A stretch of DNA of 64,000 bases, from contig NMRA01000379.1 of the NCBI GenBank assembly GCA_002633005.1, forward strand, positions 310,001 through 374,000. Direction: 5' to 3'. Position numbers and translations under genes: made by a program. The notes beneath the pieces are model-generated. The model was not told the DNA's origin, did not search any database, and worked only from the letters and a program-made list of their open reading frames with translations. This document shows, piece by piece, positions 36,701 to 47,600 of the stretch. The DNA comes from Phoronis australis. Lineage: Eukaryota; Phoronida; Phoronidae. How positions within the stretch are numbered: position 1 is the stretch's first letter; each line of letters starts with the position of its first letter.

Positions 36701-37465
36701 TTTTGCTAGACTCTGATGCTAAAAATAAGGAGCCAGTGCTGAGTGGACCAACTTTAAATCCTCATGAACTGTTGACTTCACGAGCTATCACATTCAGGGA
36801 TCCAGAAACCGGCACAACATATGTGCAAACTCAGTTACTGCAGGTTTGTAGAAGCTTCACAGTTCCTCTTGAACTGTAGTATAACTGGCTAAAGTCGGAT
36901 CCATCTGTTTCAAGAGATTTCATTGTAGTATGAGGAAATCCAACTAATCTGAAGTCATGAGTGTATGAAGTAGAAGAACTTTATGGCTGAGTTGAGAGAA
37001 ATTCTCGCTTACTTATATCCAACTTGTGCAAGTTTTTCTGTAAATCATTATCAAGCAGGTTCAGCCAGATCTCATGAAGTTTTAAACAGTCAGCCTGTCA
37101 TGGATATTGTTCAGCATGTTGGTCTTGGGACCTGTGCATGTAGATATTTTAATACAGTTGATTACAAAAGCCTAATTGGAAGTATAGTTATACTGTTGGT
37201 TGGTTTCAAGTTGTAACAGGCTATATGTGGGTAGATAATAGAATGTTATCAGTGAAGCTCGGGTTTTCTTTCTTTCACCATGTTGGAGGGTTGTGTGTTT
37301 ATGTTGCAGGATGACCCACCCAATCCAGAGATCTACTCTGAGGATGAACATGCTTCTCACGGTGGAGTGAGTCTTCCAGTGGAAGGAGAAAGTTCCAACA
37401 TGCATGACAGTGCCAATGTGGTGGACTTTACTGGAACTACGATAAACCTTCAGGATCTGGCATAG
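23880..37465 (+). CDS. ZXDC: ZXD-family zinc-finger protein (ZXDC-like), 15 exons
   Basis: ZXDA/B/C are nuclear C2H2 proteins; in vertebrates ZXDC cooperates with CIITA to activate MHC class II genes, a role that need not hold in an invertebrate. Fifteen exons join in consistent phase. Residues 1..~400 are acidic/serine-rich with a basic KKKRKG stretch. Nine C2H2 fingers follow, most in the C-x4-C form typical of ZXD (for example CPYPGC, CHYEGC, CPVEGC, CPLEGC). The tail carries SARTDY near ~35456 and ends [13 protein letters not shown]; vertebrate ZXDC ends with a very similar INLQDLQ. The total is about 940 residues against ~860 in human. Finger 3 is damaged by an assembly gap at 30449. The ATG at 23880 is used; the frame is open 51 bases further upstream but with only a GTG there. 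Confidence 0.95.
24925..25440. mobile_element. Dispersed repeat, copy 2 (inverted relative to 9340..9890)
   Basis: Carries AAATCCCAGGTCACCAAACA and ACACAATCTGAGGTCAAATT, the reverse complements of the right and left ends of copy 1. Located in ZXDC intron 1. Confidence 0.5.
25441..26949. other. ZXDC intron 1, remainder
   Basis: No exon or identifiable repeat was found. Short ORFs at 26045..26236 and 26359..26655 have no recognisable similarity. Confidence 0.55.
26950..27094 (+). CDS. ZXDC: ZXDC exon 2
   Basis: Acceptor GTTACAG, donor GTGAGA. Encodes [20 protein letters not shown], then [20 protein letters not shown] and PPGFSIQD; leaves with one base. The domain is not one I can name. Confidence 0.9.
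27291..27889. mobile_element. TIR element (~600 bp)
   Basis: Left end GGTAATCAACAATTGGTCAG..ACTTCAAAACCA and right end TTTGGTTTTGAAGTCCGACG..ATCAATTGTTGATATCC are inverted copies of about 45 bases. Internal degenerate CGGACTTGAAAAC / GGACTTCAAAACG repeats. In ZXDC intron 2; no coding capacity. Confidence 0.7.
28394..28509 (+). CDS. ZXDC: ZXDC exon 3 with a repeated end
   Basis: Acceptor CTTTCAG, first donor GTAAAG. Encodes [20 protein letters not shown] then [19 protein letters not shown] in the expected frame, phase 0 at the end. The last ~40 coding bases plus donor are repeated three more times downstream. The donors at 28657 and 28729 would also be in frame; the one at 28580 would not. 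Confidence 0.85.
28467..28750. repeat. Four tandem ~70-bp units over the ZXDC exon 3 end
   Basis: Each unit carries TCAGTCCTTGTCACCTGCAT or a variant, then CACTGTACAG, a TATCTCAG-like end, GT donor and CATCATGTC. Donor spacing is 70, 77 and 72 bases. All three plus-strand frames stay open for much of the tract. Confidence 0.93.
29224..29713. mobile_element. hAT-like TIR element (490 bp)
   Basis: Begins CAGGGCTTGGAATATTCC and ends ATTCCAAGCCCCG, flanked by GTTCAA on both sides (29218..29223, 29714..29719). It interrupts a three-copy local tandem repeat (CAGGCTGTGTTCAATGA..TTGAGCATTG..GGCCCA) whose fragments lie on both sides, so the pre-insertion state is visible. Internal ORFs lack recognisable domains. 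Confidence 0.85.
29911..30054 (+). CDS. ZXDC: ZXDC exon 4, zinc finger 1
   Basis: Acceptor CATTGTAG, donor GTAAGG, 48 codons, phase 0-0. Encodes [16 protein letters not shown] then finger 1: [25 protein letters not shown], with linker TGVRPFK. Confidence 0.93.
30236..30325 (+). CDS. ZXDC: ZXDC exon 5, zinc finger 2
   Basis: Acceptor TTTTCCAG, donor GTAAAC, 30 codons. Encodes [23 protein letters not shown] then LKRKDFK. The exon begins exactly at the first Cys of the finger. Confidence 0.94.
30450..30522 (+). CDS. ZXDC: ZXDC exon 6, zinc finger 3 (5' part lost at an assembly gap)
   Basis: After the single n at 30449 the frame reads [24 protein letters not shown] and leaves with two bases at donor GTACGT. 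The pair of cysteines that should precede it is absent, and the sequence left of the n does not supply them. The exon start was therefore probably lost or misjoined at the gap rather than being a real broken finger. Confidence 0.85.
31003..31189 (+). CDS. ZXDC: ZXDC exon 7, zinc fingers 4 and 5
   Basis: Acceptor TTCCACAG, donor GTACTG. Encodes [23 protein letters not shown], then [23 protein letters not shown] and TGDKPFVCK, the last holding the first Cys of finger 6. Confidence 0.97.
31642..31822 (+). CDS. ZXDC: ZXDC exon 8, zinc fingers 6 and 7
   Basis: Acceptor ATTTAAAG, donor GTACGA. With the preceding C-K it completes [21 protein letters not shown], then [23 protein letters not shown] and [11 protein letters not shown], entering finger 8. 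Confidence 0.97.
32629..32811 (+). CDS. ZXDC: ZXDC exon 9, zinc fingers 8 and 9
   Basis: Acceptor CTGGCAG, donor GTGAGT. Completes finger 8 ([19 protein letters not shown]) and encodes finger 9 ([23 protein letters not shown]). RFSAKSS corresponds to RFSARSS of the vertebrate family. Confidence 0.97.
33095..33211 (+). CDS. ZXDC: ZXDC exon 10
   Basis: Acceptor TTTTGTAG, donor GTAAGG. Encodes [20 protein letters not shown] then [18 protein letters not shown], the start of the post-finger region; phase 1-1. Confidence 0.9.
34034..34093 (+). CDS. ZXDC: ZXDC exon 11
   Basis: A 60-bp, phase 1-1 exon encoding [20 protein letters not shown]; acceptor GTTTCAG, donor GTAAGT. Supported by phase, open frame and good splice signals, not by similarity. 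Confidence 0.78.
34708..34881 (+). CDS. ZXDC: ZXDC exon 12
   Basis: Encodes [20 protein letters not shown], then [20 protein letters not shown] and [17 protein letters not shown]; phase 1-1, acceptor TTTACAG, donor GTAAGT. Low-complexity Ser/Thr/Pro region as in other ZXD proteins. Confidence 0.85.
35374..35541 (+). CDS. ZXDC: ZXDC exon 13
   Basis: Encodes [18 protein letters not shown], then [20 protein letters not shown] and [18 protein letters not shown]; phase 1-1. SARTDY and the basic stretch after it match a conserved patch in the vertebrate C-terminal region. Confidence 0.93.
35542..36709. other. ZXDC intron 13
   Basis: No repeat or exon recognised apart from a G10 run near 36254. 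Short ORFs here have no similarity. Confidence 0.55.
36710..36843 (+). CDS. ZXDC: ZXDC exon 14
   Basis: Encodes [20 protein letters not shown] then [25 protein letters not shown]; enters in phase 1, leaves in phase 0. Acceptor TTGCTAG, donor GTTTGT. The VQ..LLQ end leads into the conserved QDDP. Confidence 0.92.
37310..37465 (+). CDS. ZXDC: ZXDC exon 15 (stop codon)
   Basis: Acceptor ATGTTGCAG. Encodes [19 protein letters not shown], then [19 protein letters not shown] and [13 protein letters not shown], then TAG. The terminal INLQDL motif is shared with vertebrate ZXDC and fixes both the reading frame and the gene's end. Confidence 0.97.
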   Translation, partial: DDPPNPEIYSEDEHASHGGVSLPVEGESSNMHDSANVVDFTGTTINLQDLA

Positions 37466-38360
37466 ACAGCTTGATCATGCACTGAGTACCTGTATAGTTC
37501 AGGAAAAAAGTAATCAGACAAAATACCATTTCCTTGTCATTATAGCTAATTATATTTACAGCTAAATGACTGGTAATGACTTTTCTAGTGCCATAATTCT
37601 TACCGTATTCGCCCTAATAAGCGCCGAGGGTGCTTAGAAAAATTTGCTTCTGGAAGGGGGGCGCTTATTATAGACTAGACCAAAAGTGGTTGAAACCCAG
37701 TTTCCGAAACAGGTGAAATCGTAAGCTAGAATTCATCAAATGTATGCTCTGTGATGCATCTGTAACCTTGGACAGAGTTTCTGCAGAATTGCAGTGCATT
37801 GCTGTCAAACGTTGTTGTTAAATTATGAGCATTTTTCAGAAAATCCCAGTGCGAAAACTGATGCGTCGCTGCCTTGCGGTCGCCGATAGGTCAACTTGAA
37901 TTCTTGAGAAAAAATAAAGTTTCAACTCGACAAATTACCTGAAGTCTTCAAGTTTTCAAAATAAAGTCCCTAAGATTTTTAAGTTCCTGTGTAGTCTGGA
38001 TTAGTTGCATATTAAGTCCAAATCTGCACTATGCTCCGCAACACGAGAAAAATCTCTGGATGAACACACGTCACATGATGCTTGTTTTGAAGTTCGTCAG
38101 CATATTTGTGGGTATTGTGTGAGAGAGAGCGAGCGCGTGCATGTCATCAGATTTCATTTGCCAGAGTAAATGCAGTGTAACGATCTGGGTGTGCATTGTA
38201 AGTAAGGAAATTTACACAAGCAGTAAAGTAGAACGTGTTTTATCTAGCACTTGTTGATTTCATCTGCTAAAAAACACTCGAGAATTGTCTTGGTATGGCG
38301 GATGTCATTGAGTCCCTGGGTGACTGGATGTGTGACAGTCTAACAGTTATGTTTCGGGAG
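37414..38360. repeat. Assembly duplicate, first copy (ZXDC 3' end plus transposon start)
   Basis: Nearly identical to 38362..39320. Contains the last 52 coding bases of ZXDC, the same 3' flank and the left half of the TA-flanked TIR element (from 37603), and stops at the single n (38361). Differences are scattered SNPs and small indels, as between haplotypes. Confidence 0.92.
37603..38360. mobile_element. TIR transposon copy C (left part, truncated at an assembly gap)
   Basis: Same insertion as copy D represented a second time; begins CCGTATTCGCCCTAATAAGC after TA and ends at the n. Not an independent insertion. Confidence 0.85.
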
Positions 38361-38361
38361 N

Positions 38362-39320
38362 CAATGTGGTGGACTTTACTGGAACTACGATAAACCTTCA
38401 GGATCTGGCATAGACAGCTTGATCATGCACTGAGTACCTGTATAGTTGAGGACAAAAAGTAATCAGACAAAATACCATTTCCTTGTCATTACAGCTAAGT
38501 ATATTTACAGCTAAATGACTGGTAATGACTTTTCTAGTGCCATAATTCTTACCGTATTCGCCCTAATAAGCGCCGAGAGTGCTTAGAAAAATTCGCTTCT
38601 GGAAAGGGGGCGCTTATTATAGACTAGACCAAAAGTGGTTGAAACCCAGTTTCCGAAGCAGGTGAAATCGTAAGCTAGAATTCATCAAATGTATGCTCTG
38701 TGACGCATCTGTAACCTTGGACAGAGTTTCTGCAGAATTGCATTGCATTGCTGTCAAACGTTGTTAAATTACAAGCATTTTTCAGAAAATCCCAGTGCGA
38801 AAACTCGCCAACTGATGCGTTGCTGCTTTGCGGTCGCCGATAGGTCAACTTGAATTCTTGAGAAAAAATAAAGTTTCAACTCAACAAATTACCTGAAGTC
38901 CTCAAGTTTTCAAAATAGAGTCCCTAAGATTTTTAAGTTCCTGTGTAGTCTGGATTAGTTGCATATTAAGTCCAAATCTGCACTATGCTCCGCAACACGA
39001 GAAAAATCTCTGGACGAACACACATGTTGTCACATGATGCTTGTTTTGAAGTTCGTCTGCGTATTTGTGGGTATTGTGTGAGACAGCGAGCTCGTGCATG
39101 TCATCAGATTCCATTTGCCAGAGTAAATGCAATGTAACGATCTGGGTGTGCATTGTAAGTAAGGAAATTAACGCAAGCAGTAAAGCAGAACGTGTTTTAT
39201 TTAGCACTTGTTGATTTCATCTGCTAAAAACGCTCGAGAATTGTCTTGGTATGGCCGATGTCATTGAGTCCCTGGGTGACTGGATGTGTGACACTCTTAA
39301 CAGTTATGTTTCGGGAGATT
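38362..39320. repeat. Assembly duplicate, second copy
   Basis: Restarts at CAATGTGGTGGACTTTACTG inside the ZXDC last exon. The repeated coding tail and TAG here are not a second exon. This copy continues into the complete transposon. Confidence 0.92.
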
Positions 39321-40041
39321 CGGGGGTGTAAGGGTGCATAAGATAAGTGTTCACTGTCAGTGGGTCATTTTGACTTTGAAAACACCAATTACGACTAATT
39401 TAATAATTCCCCCTTAAAAATAATGCAAACATTTTTTACGGTATTAGAAACTTTCAGAAATAGGTGCCAGTATTTATAATTATTTCTTGCCAATGCTATG
39501 CTACCCGTTTCATGAATAGATAGTTCCCAAAGACTAATCTTCGATGACAGATTCTTGAATGTACCGTGCGCTTCCTAGCCACGTGCTTTAAACTGAACAA
39601 AGGTCAATTTTTTAGTAGTCTTCAATTCGTGGTTTTCACGTGTACAAAGAGATTTGAATTCCTGTTGAGGGAGAAGATCTGAACGGGAAAGATACAATTC
39701 AATCCCTTTGACAAGTTCGCTGCATCTGTTCTGAAAGGCCAGACCATAATTAATAGGACACATCCCTGATAAGATCAGCAAACTTGCGTTCTTTTTAAGC
39801 ATGGCGGAAGTTTAAAGTGTATAGTCACAACTAAACATCGACATAGTGGCGAGGCTTTTGGTCTACAAATTCCGTGCACAACGATTTTTTCAGGACTGTC
39901 TGATCTTATTGGTAAATTGAAGACGTTACTGTAGAAGTTTTGGAACTGTAAGGCATTTTTCGTTGTGCACGGCGTTCATGGGCTGGGCGCTTATTTTAGC
40001 TGTCTGAAAACGCGTGGGGGCGCTTATTAGGGCGAATATGG
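38552..40041. mobile_element. TIR transposon flanked by TA, copy D (complete)
   Basis: Opposite orientation to copies A and B. Begins CCGTATTCGCCCTAATAAGC and ends GCTTATTAGGGCGAATATGG, bordered by TA (38550..38551, 40042..40043). The HIRAN-like ORF is on the plus strand around 39600..39890 but broken by frameshifts (FDKFAASVLKGQTII still legible). It lies under 1.1 kb after the ZXDC stop, or about 130 bases after it in the first assembly copy, so the transcript's 3' UTR may run into it. Confidence 0.88.
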
Positions 40042-40851
40042 TATTACAGAATGGCTTACCCTAACTTTCTTGTTAACTCTCGTGAGGGTTTATTCTTGCG
40101 CTGAGTTAAGCTTCCGCCTTGATGTCTTGACAAAGAATTCAACATCATTTGTTGTGAAAACTTTTAGTGTACACTGTATATTTGTGCTTGCTGCAGAACC
40201 AGAGGCTTCTTTCTTGGCATAGGTATTTATTGGTTACTGGCTGTTGACGGTAACCTAAACAGTCATTTGTGGACTATCCGAAGTGATAAGTATGCCCATA
40301 GTGAATAGTTATTGTTCCGTGGACTGTGGACTAACGAGATAGTGTTGATTGTTTTAGAGCTTGTGTTGGCATAATGTTGCTTTGATTGTACTGGATTATA
40401 ATGCTGTCTCAACAATGTGAGATTCTTCATCCTCCTTGGTATGGATATTTCTTGTTGTTTATAAGAGGTATGCATGCTTTTCTGATAGTGATCATATGTT
40501 AGTTACCCTGCCCCCACCCCAGAGTCCTCTGGCAAATATGATTGAAAGTGTTACCATGAATCATTCAGCCAGCATTTCTCAGGCTCCCATCATGTATTAA
40601 CCGTTAGCGATTGTGTGTTTTAGATCTTGATATGATTGCATGCATGCATGTTCTCTCAAACTGACTTCATAAATTGTCCAACAGTTTAACCTGTCATTGC
40701 TCCTCCTGTGTTTTAAGTCATTTGATAGTGTTGTTCATTGTCTTGAGTTAAAAATGTTTTGTCTCATGGTTGCGACCACTAAAAGCTAGATCATGTGTTC
40801 TAAATTATTCTGTCTTCATGAAACCCATGTTGATGGATTGGAAATGTAGCG

Positions 40852-40857
40852 AATAAA
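40852..40857 (+). terminator. Possible ZXDC polyadenylation signal
   Basis: AATAAA in GCGAATAAACAATATC, followed by a GT-rich stretch (ATTGTGTTCAG). AATAAA also occurs at about 37911 inside the transposon, so the true site is uncertain. Confidence 0.35.
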
Positions 40858-41355
40858 CAATATCAAATTGTGTTCAGTATTGCCACTTTACTTGGCCCTC
40901 TTTCAGATGGGAATGTCCTGGGGTAGATCTGACAATTGTGACAATATCAAGCTACACGAACAACACTACTCAGGCACTCGCTTACATGGCTTGCAAACCT
41001 GTAAACTCAGGTCACTGAGTGGCAAACAGGGCTCCACTCACCTAAAGGCATAACAGCTCGGTCTGAGCCATGTTTCCCAGGGAAGGCACGTTTTTTTTTT
41101 TGGATTTGCAAGTGGAATTTTGTTGGTGCGGTGTGGGCAGTGCTATAAGTTAACTTGTAGGTGATCCTTGTTAATGAATGTGGAGCTATATGAAAGAGCA
41201 GTGTTGTTGGGGTAGCCTGAGTGTGCCTAAATTCTCACTGTGAACACTCCCTATTGGAAAAATCATTCGCATTAGGTAATGTTCACATTCCTAAATTTAA
41301 TTTTTGAAAATCCAAGTAAAAAACACTACGTTTCATACATAGGAACAATAATTAA

Positions 41356-41361
41356 TTTATT
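41356..41361 (-). terminator. CCNB1IP1 polyadenylation signal
   Basis: TTTATT on the plus strand gives AATAAA on the minus strand 164 bases after the CCNB1IP1 stop codon, a normal distance. Confidence 0.6.
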
Positions 41362-41524
41362 GATACTTCACGTGAGGAAATGCTTCACAGACACCAAATT
41401 AGTAACATCAAAACGTTAAATGAGTACAAAATTGAACAGAAACATGACTGAATGATCCAAAATGTGTTCCAAGCTTCACCAAAAACTGGAGTGTTGTTAT
41501 GTGCTTTCAGGCGAATCACTGTGC

Positions 41525-41646
41525 TTACTTTTTGGGTCCTTGACGTCTTGATGTTGGTGTGTTAAGTTCCATGTTAAATCGGGATTGTATCGAAGAGGTA
41601 TCGTGCCCTGATATCGGGGTGACATTCGGACGTAACACGAAGTCCC
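41525..41646 (-). CDS. CCNB1IP1: CCNB1IP1 exon 10 (stop codon)
   Basis: Acceptor ATTTTCAG. Encodes DFVLRPNVTPISGHDTSS, then IQSRFNMELNTPTSRRQGPK K and TAA. Begins where vertebrate HEI10 has DFQFRP and ends in a basic tail as in the family. Confidence 0.9.
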
Positions 41647-44600
41647 CTGAAAATATTAGCCTTCTGTGATGGTTTGCCGATCTATTTTGACACGGAGAAA
41701 GGGATCCGGTATGAAAGTTCACAAAACTGCAATGTGGCCAGTCGGATAATCACAGGGCTTTGGTTGCATTTTGCACCGTTCAGCTGGATAAAAACAAACA
41801 TGGAAATTGGTCCTCCACTCTCGTAAAATCGATCTCCTTACCATGATAGAATTCTATTTCCTTACTAACTCGCACGACAGGCAATATAATGCATACGCTC
41901 ACCCGGGGGGGGGGGTCGAACTCTTGGCAAAGTGGGCAAAAAGGTTCGCCTGGAAAAACAGAAACTCCGAAAAAAGTAGAAAACGCGACAATTAAGTCCA
42001 CTAAAGAGGCAGGAACTAACAAAATTCGGCGAAAGCGCAATTCATAGCTCTGAACGTACCCTGTAAATCTTAGTAAAAAGATCCACATTCTCAAAAATTC
42101 GAGCCCCCCATTTTTTAGGCTGGGTGCGTGCATGAAATGTGTACATGCGTTAATCCGGAATTCGCAATTTCAGCGTCGGCTTACCCCAATACAACCTGGA
42201 GAGTTTTCTGTAGTCGCTAATGGTTTCAGTGTTCTTCGGAAACAGTAAGGAATGTATCCGAACTGTTTTATGAGAGCCTAAGGCCTAATTAGATTTTCGT
42301 TTCTTGACAGCCACACAGGACGAAATAAAACTTTAACTTAGCCCGTTACCATCACTAAAGTGAACGGGTCTAGGTCTAGTTAAAAGCTTTAGACAAATGG
42401 GAATTGCATCACGTAAATAACGAAAAATGCCACTTCTTACGTTCAGGTGGTGATTGGGGTCGATCACCGTCACCGCGTGCATCCCTGAGTAAGTCTGAAA
42501 GGTAATCAAAGACATTTGAATGGTATGTGCATTCTGAACTACAGAATTTTAACTGAAGATTTGAATTACGCTAATGGAGACAACTAAAGAGAGGATGGGG
42601 GGAGGGGAGAGGCAGACGTGAAATCGTTATCGATTGGGCGAGTGGAAATGCAATATTTCGTCGGACATGAGGACTCACTAGCATGCAGAGGTTTGGTGAT
42701 GCTAGGGGGAATTTTTATTGGATGCTCCTCTCTCTGCTCAAATGCATGGATCCTAATACCAAGACTTATGAAACATAACACAGAAACTGTAATAACTTTA
42801 TCTACAAATTAGTCACACTTTAAAACAAAATATTGTTTATTCACGAAATGCCCTCCGATGTGGATGCCTGAGGCAGTTGGCCCCACGTTATGGACTTGTG
42901 GGCTTTCCAAAATCCACGAAGGTCGAGANATAAAAACATAAGCAACACAATGTACATTTAATCGTGGGTCTTCTATCGGAAACATTTGTCATTGCAGACT
43001 GGCTGAACACCTCATAGCAATGAACAGGTGGACAAAGTTGACCCCAGTGGTCTCTGGAGTCGCTTTTTGGAATGGTGTTGTAAAAACAACACTATTTTCA
43101 TTGTAGGGGTTAATTCCATAATCCTGATTGAGCCTTTCGTAGGGATTGCTGGACTGCTGATTGCGGCTACTTTTGACATGAATAACGTGATTATTCAATA
43201 CAAGGAAAAATGAATGAATTTGGCAAGGGAAAATGTGTTGGACTGTGATTCAACTTTTCGTAAGAGTGACAGGTATCACAGAAGCTTGAATAAGCCCAAG
43301 CGGCCTACGAAATGTTCTTTAAAATTCTGAAATAAGTCTTGCAAAGCTTTACGGAACCGCTCGGAACCGGGTGTTTCATCTGCCTTGCTGGGGTGCAGCT
43401 GAAAACCCTCCCCCGTGAGAGTTTTAAGAATATTTCTTAATGTAACCTGCTCCTGACGACATGACGAATGGCATACAGTCGGCGATGGCACGAGCGTTAT
43501 TACGGTGACGGGGTGTTGATGGCAGATCACATTCAAACTTTGACGGGGATATGCATTTCCGTCTCAATGCTTCGTACATACTCTGTAAGATATAAGGAAT
43601 TAGATTAGAGTTAATGCCTTACCTTTCACCTACACGGAAGAGAATGAAACACGTTAAAATATGTAACTTTTTGATTCAGCGTTTGAAAATTATGACTCAA
43701 AATTTGAACAAATGTAACGAAAAACGATACTAGTTATGCATTTTAAAATTTTTCCAATTAAAAGAGATCTTGGATTTTTGCTACGAAGTGCTGTGACTGT
43801 TCAGACCCGTAGGAAGGTAAAAATTATGGTGGTGGGGACATAAACTAATTCGACTACGTTGAACTTTGTACCACCCACGTGGTCCTAAATTTCAGATTAA
43901 TCTCTGTTGCTATCGTTTCCGTCTCGCCCCCGCCAATTTCGCGCACACTACAGACACGCTGCAATTCTCGAGTAGGCAGCCTCCAGAAACTTGGTTATTC
44001 ATGCTTAAGCCATTAAATTCCATGAAAATTTTTATTTTGAACCTGTACACGTTAGTCACTAAACGTGTTTAGGATAAGATTTTGAATTTGTATTGTTTTA
44101 TGAAATTCACGTTATGATGTTAAAACGACGCCCTGCCAAAAAAAATTTGAGGTGTATAAGAGAAACGCGAGGAACCCCAATCGCGGGCTACGATATCAGG
44201 TGACGATACGGAGAGAAATAACATCATCGCAGAATTTAGAACATGTAGACGGAACACTGTCTCACAAACTCCGGTTATAGCTTCGTTTACTTTGCAGTGT
44301 GAAGATCCACTTCATAAGGCTTCAGTTTGGAGAAATTTCATTTTGTTTGGGTTATGCTTTGAAGACACATTTTGAAAAGGGGCCGTTCGGGATCGAAGTA
44401 CCTTAGGGTCGAAGTACCTTAGGGCTCCTTTGAAACTCCTTGTAGAATGGCTGCCTCTCCGGGGAAAAATGATATAAAACTGATGGAATTTCATCAGCTT
44501 ACATCAAAGTTAAGAAAACACCAATTCTTTAGACTGTTATTTCACAACGTCAAAAATCGTCCAGTATACTTTGTTTTTGTCGGACAAATGATACAGATTC

Positions 44601-47600
44601 TCCCCAAGTTCAGCCTGTATCCATGTTCACTAAACTAAAGCATCATCATTTTTTACGAGATTAGTTTCCAACTATTGGAGAAAAATCAAAAAAATATATA
44701 ACCAATATTTCTGAACATTTATCTTATGGTGGAGTGGTGAATATTATGTGGGTCACGGCTCTATAAACGTGATACGCGCAGGATAGGTACGGAATACCAT
44801 AAAACACGAATGAAAATTAAAGGGACGGACGAGAAAATCGCAGAAACGAACCCACTAGCTCCTCAATAACTGCTGAATGCTCTGCCGCTGAGACAAATAC
44901 CACGCATTAAATAGTATTTTAAGCGTATTTAAATGAGTTTTATTTCAGCAAATTTCCTTTATACAATTGCGAATATTGGAGATTTGTTATAAAATCTCGA
45001 AATGAACTGATTTTATTGATTTACAGCTTAAATTTGGTCAAAGCTAATAACTTTAAGAAGTCTCTCGTTTTTCGGCAGTAAAAACGCTAATGTCCCTCTA
45101 AGGTACCAGATGGGTCTATCAAACTTGCATGCGTTAATTGCTACTTAATGCCAGATGAGTACCCGATACTAGGTAAGCACGGGCTAATTGCTTATGAGAT
45201 GAAAACGGCAAACTGAATGAAACATCAAAACAAATCACCATGAATCCGTCAATTTTCGGAGATACATAAACATGTTAATAAAAAAAAACAGTGATCTTGG
45301 TTGCTGGATGGTATTTTTCAAATCCGTACTTCATTGTGCTTGCAAATACATGACTGGCAACTGGGAGAGTAAGGGAGACGATGCATCCAACTAGGGTTTA
45401 GCCCTCTCCCCTTAAATGTTACACTCTTGCGACAGTCTATTACAGTTAATGGGATAAACTTCTACCCACAGAATTGCAGAAATCTTTGTTAACGATTGCC
45501 AGTACATGAACTATGAGTACCTTCAAGTGATATTATGGGCGAGAAAAATTATTTTCTCAAATCAGTCCTTGTGCGGATTCGCACCGGGAAACTTTGCGTT
45601 CCCAGATAAACGCTCACGTGCTAAATAGTGGCCATGGATGCCGTCTACGGGCATCTTCCAAGGACAGATGCCCCGAAATTGTAATAGAAGTTCAAAACAG
45701 GAAATGAGCACCCACTGATACTACTGGCTAGAATTAGGGGCCCTTCTGGGCCATCAAGTTCGCAATTGATGTTACATGTATACGCCGGCGACAGATGACT
45801 CTAATTATTCCTTGCTTTGCATCCCCTAAAAACTATTTTCCCGATTTTTGAAAATCTTAATTAATTTGTTCTAAAAATATGCGCATAAAACGTTCTCTAC
45901 GGCCTTTTTGAAGTGTGTTGAATGGCAGCATGTTCTGAAATGCCTTTAGGCAATCTATTCTCTGAATAAATGGGACGACACCCTAACAAAAATATCGTTA
46001 CGTCTGGCGAGGCCCTCAAAGGGTAAATTCAGGACTGGTAAATGCTCTTTTTAATTGTTCCTCTTCTACATAAAGTCCCTGGACCTACGCCTATGCCGGT
46101 CTTCACAAGTTTCACCCTAGCTGACGCCTGCAAATTATTGGGGGTCACGTGACCCCCGTATCCTAAGGCTCTTTTGTTCTCAGAAACCTTTGATGGTCTA
46201 GTTCTAGTCATCTGAATACAAACATAAAGCTGTTACTAAAAAGCTTATTTCTGCACTATTTCTGAGATTTGAAAAAAAAACATGATATTCAGTCATAGTT
46301 TCATTCTCACATAAGAATTTTCATTGTGTTGTCATGCGCGAGCCCGGGGAGGGGGGGGGTNTACACTCTTGCGACAGTCTATTACAGTTAATGGGATAAA
46401 CTTCTACCCAAAGAGTTGCAGAAATCTTTGTTAACGATTACCAGTACATGAACTATGAGTGCCTTCAAGTGATATTATGGGCGAGAAAAATTATTTTCTC
46501 AAATCAGACCCAATGCGGATTCGCACCGGGAAACTTTGCGTTCCCAGATAAACGCTCACGTGCTAAATAGTGGCCATGGATGCCGTCTACGGGCATCTTC
46601 CAAGGACAGATGCCCCGAAATTGTAATAGAAGTTCAAAACAGGAAATGAGCACCCACTGATACTACTGGCTAGAATTAGGGGCCCCTCTCGGCCATCAAG
46701 TTCCCAATTGATGTTACATGTATACGCCGGCGACAGATGACTATAATTATTCTTTGCTTTGCATCCCCTTAAAACTATTTTCCCGATTTTTGAAAATCTT
46801 AATTAATTTGTTCTAAAAATATGCGCATAAAACGTTCTCTACGGCCTTTTTGAAGTGTGTTGAATGCCAGAATGTTCTGTGTCACGTTTTTCTCCGTGTG
46901 TGGGTGGGCGCAGGTTGTTACAGACCGGTGCTAATAGCGATTCAATAACCTGCTGTCTCTATAGCTGGCTCTCTATTGACTGTCGCTGTAACTGCTGATT
47001 CTCTTCACTGCAACTCAACTGTAATCTCCTGATTAACTTTCTTGAACTGACTTAATCTCCCGACTTGATCTTCTTGGACTCAACTGACTAACACAAACCC
47101 GTGCTTGTGTATTTATAGCCTAATGCATTGTTCTAGAAATTTTCATCAATTCAAGCACATACCAGAACTTTCTGGAACCCACCCAATCATTCTACAAACA
47201 TGTACTAGTCTCTAGAATATTCCAGACTGCATTAATCACTGTCATGCTAGAGTCTTCTAGAAAGTTCCACACTATACTGTAGTAAACAAATTACATCATC
47301 ACTGTTCTGACCTCAGTCTTCTAGAAAGTTCCACACTATTTTGTAGTAAACAAATTACATCATCACTGTACTTAACTCAGGAGTCATGCCAATCAAACAG
47401 AACAACAAAACAAAACAATACAGTAAAAATACTGTCAAACCATATTCTGACATTCTGAAACGCCTTTAGACAATCTATTCTCTGAAAAAATGGGACGACA
47501 CCCTAACAAAAATATCGTTACGTCTGGCGAGGCCCTCAAAGGGTAAATTCAGGACTGGTAAATGCTCTGTTTAATTATTCCTCTTCTACATATAGTCCCT

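Noticed and set aside
43276-43536. 86-codon minus-strand ORF overlapping HEI10 exon 8
   Set aside because: It is a different frame from the one that continues QKLQ into SMYEALRRK; treated as a shadow.
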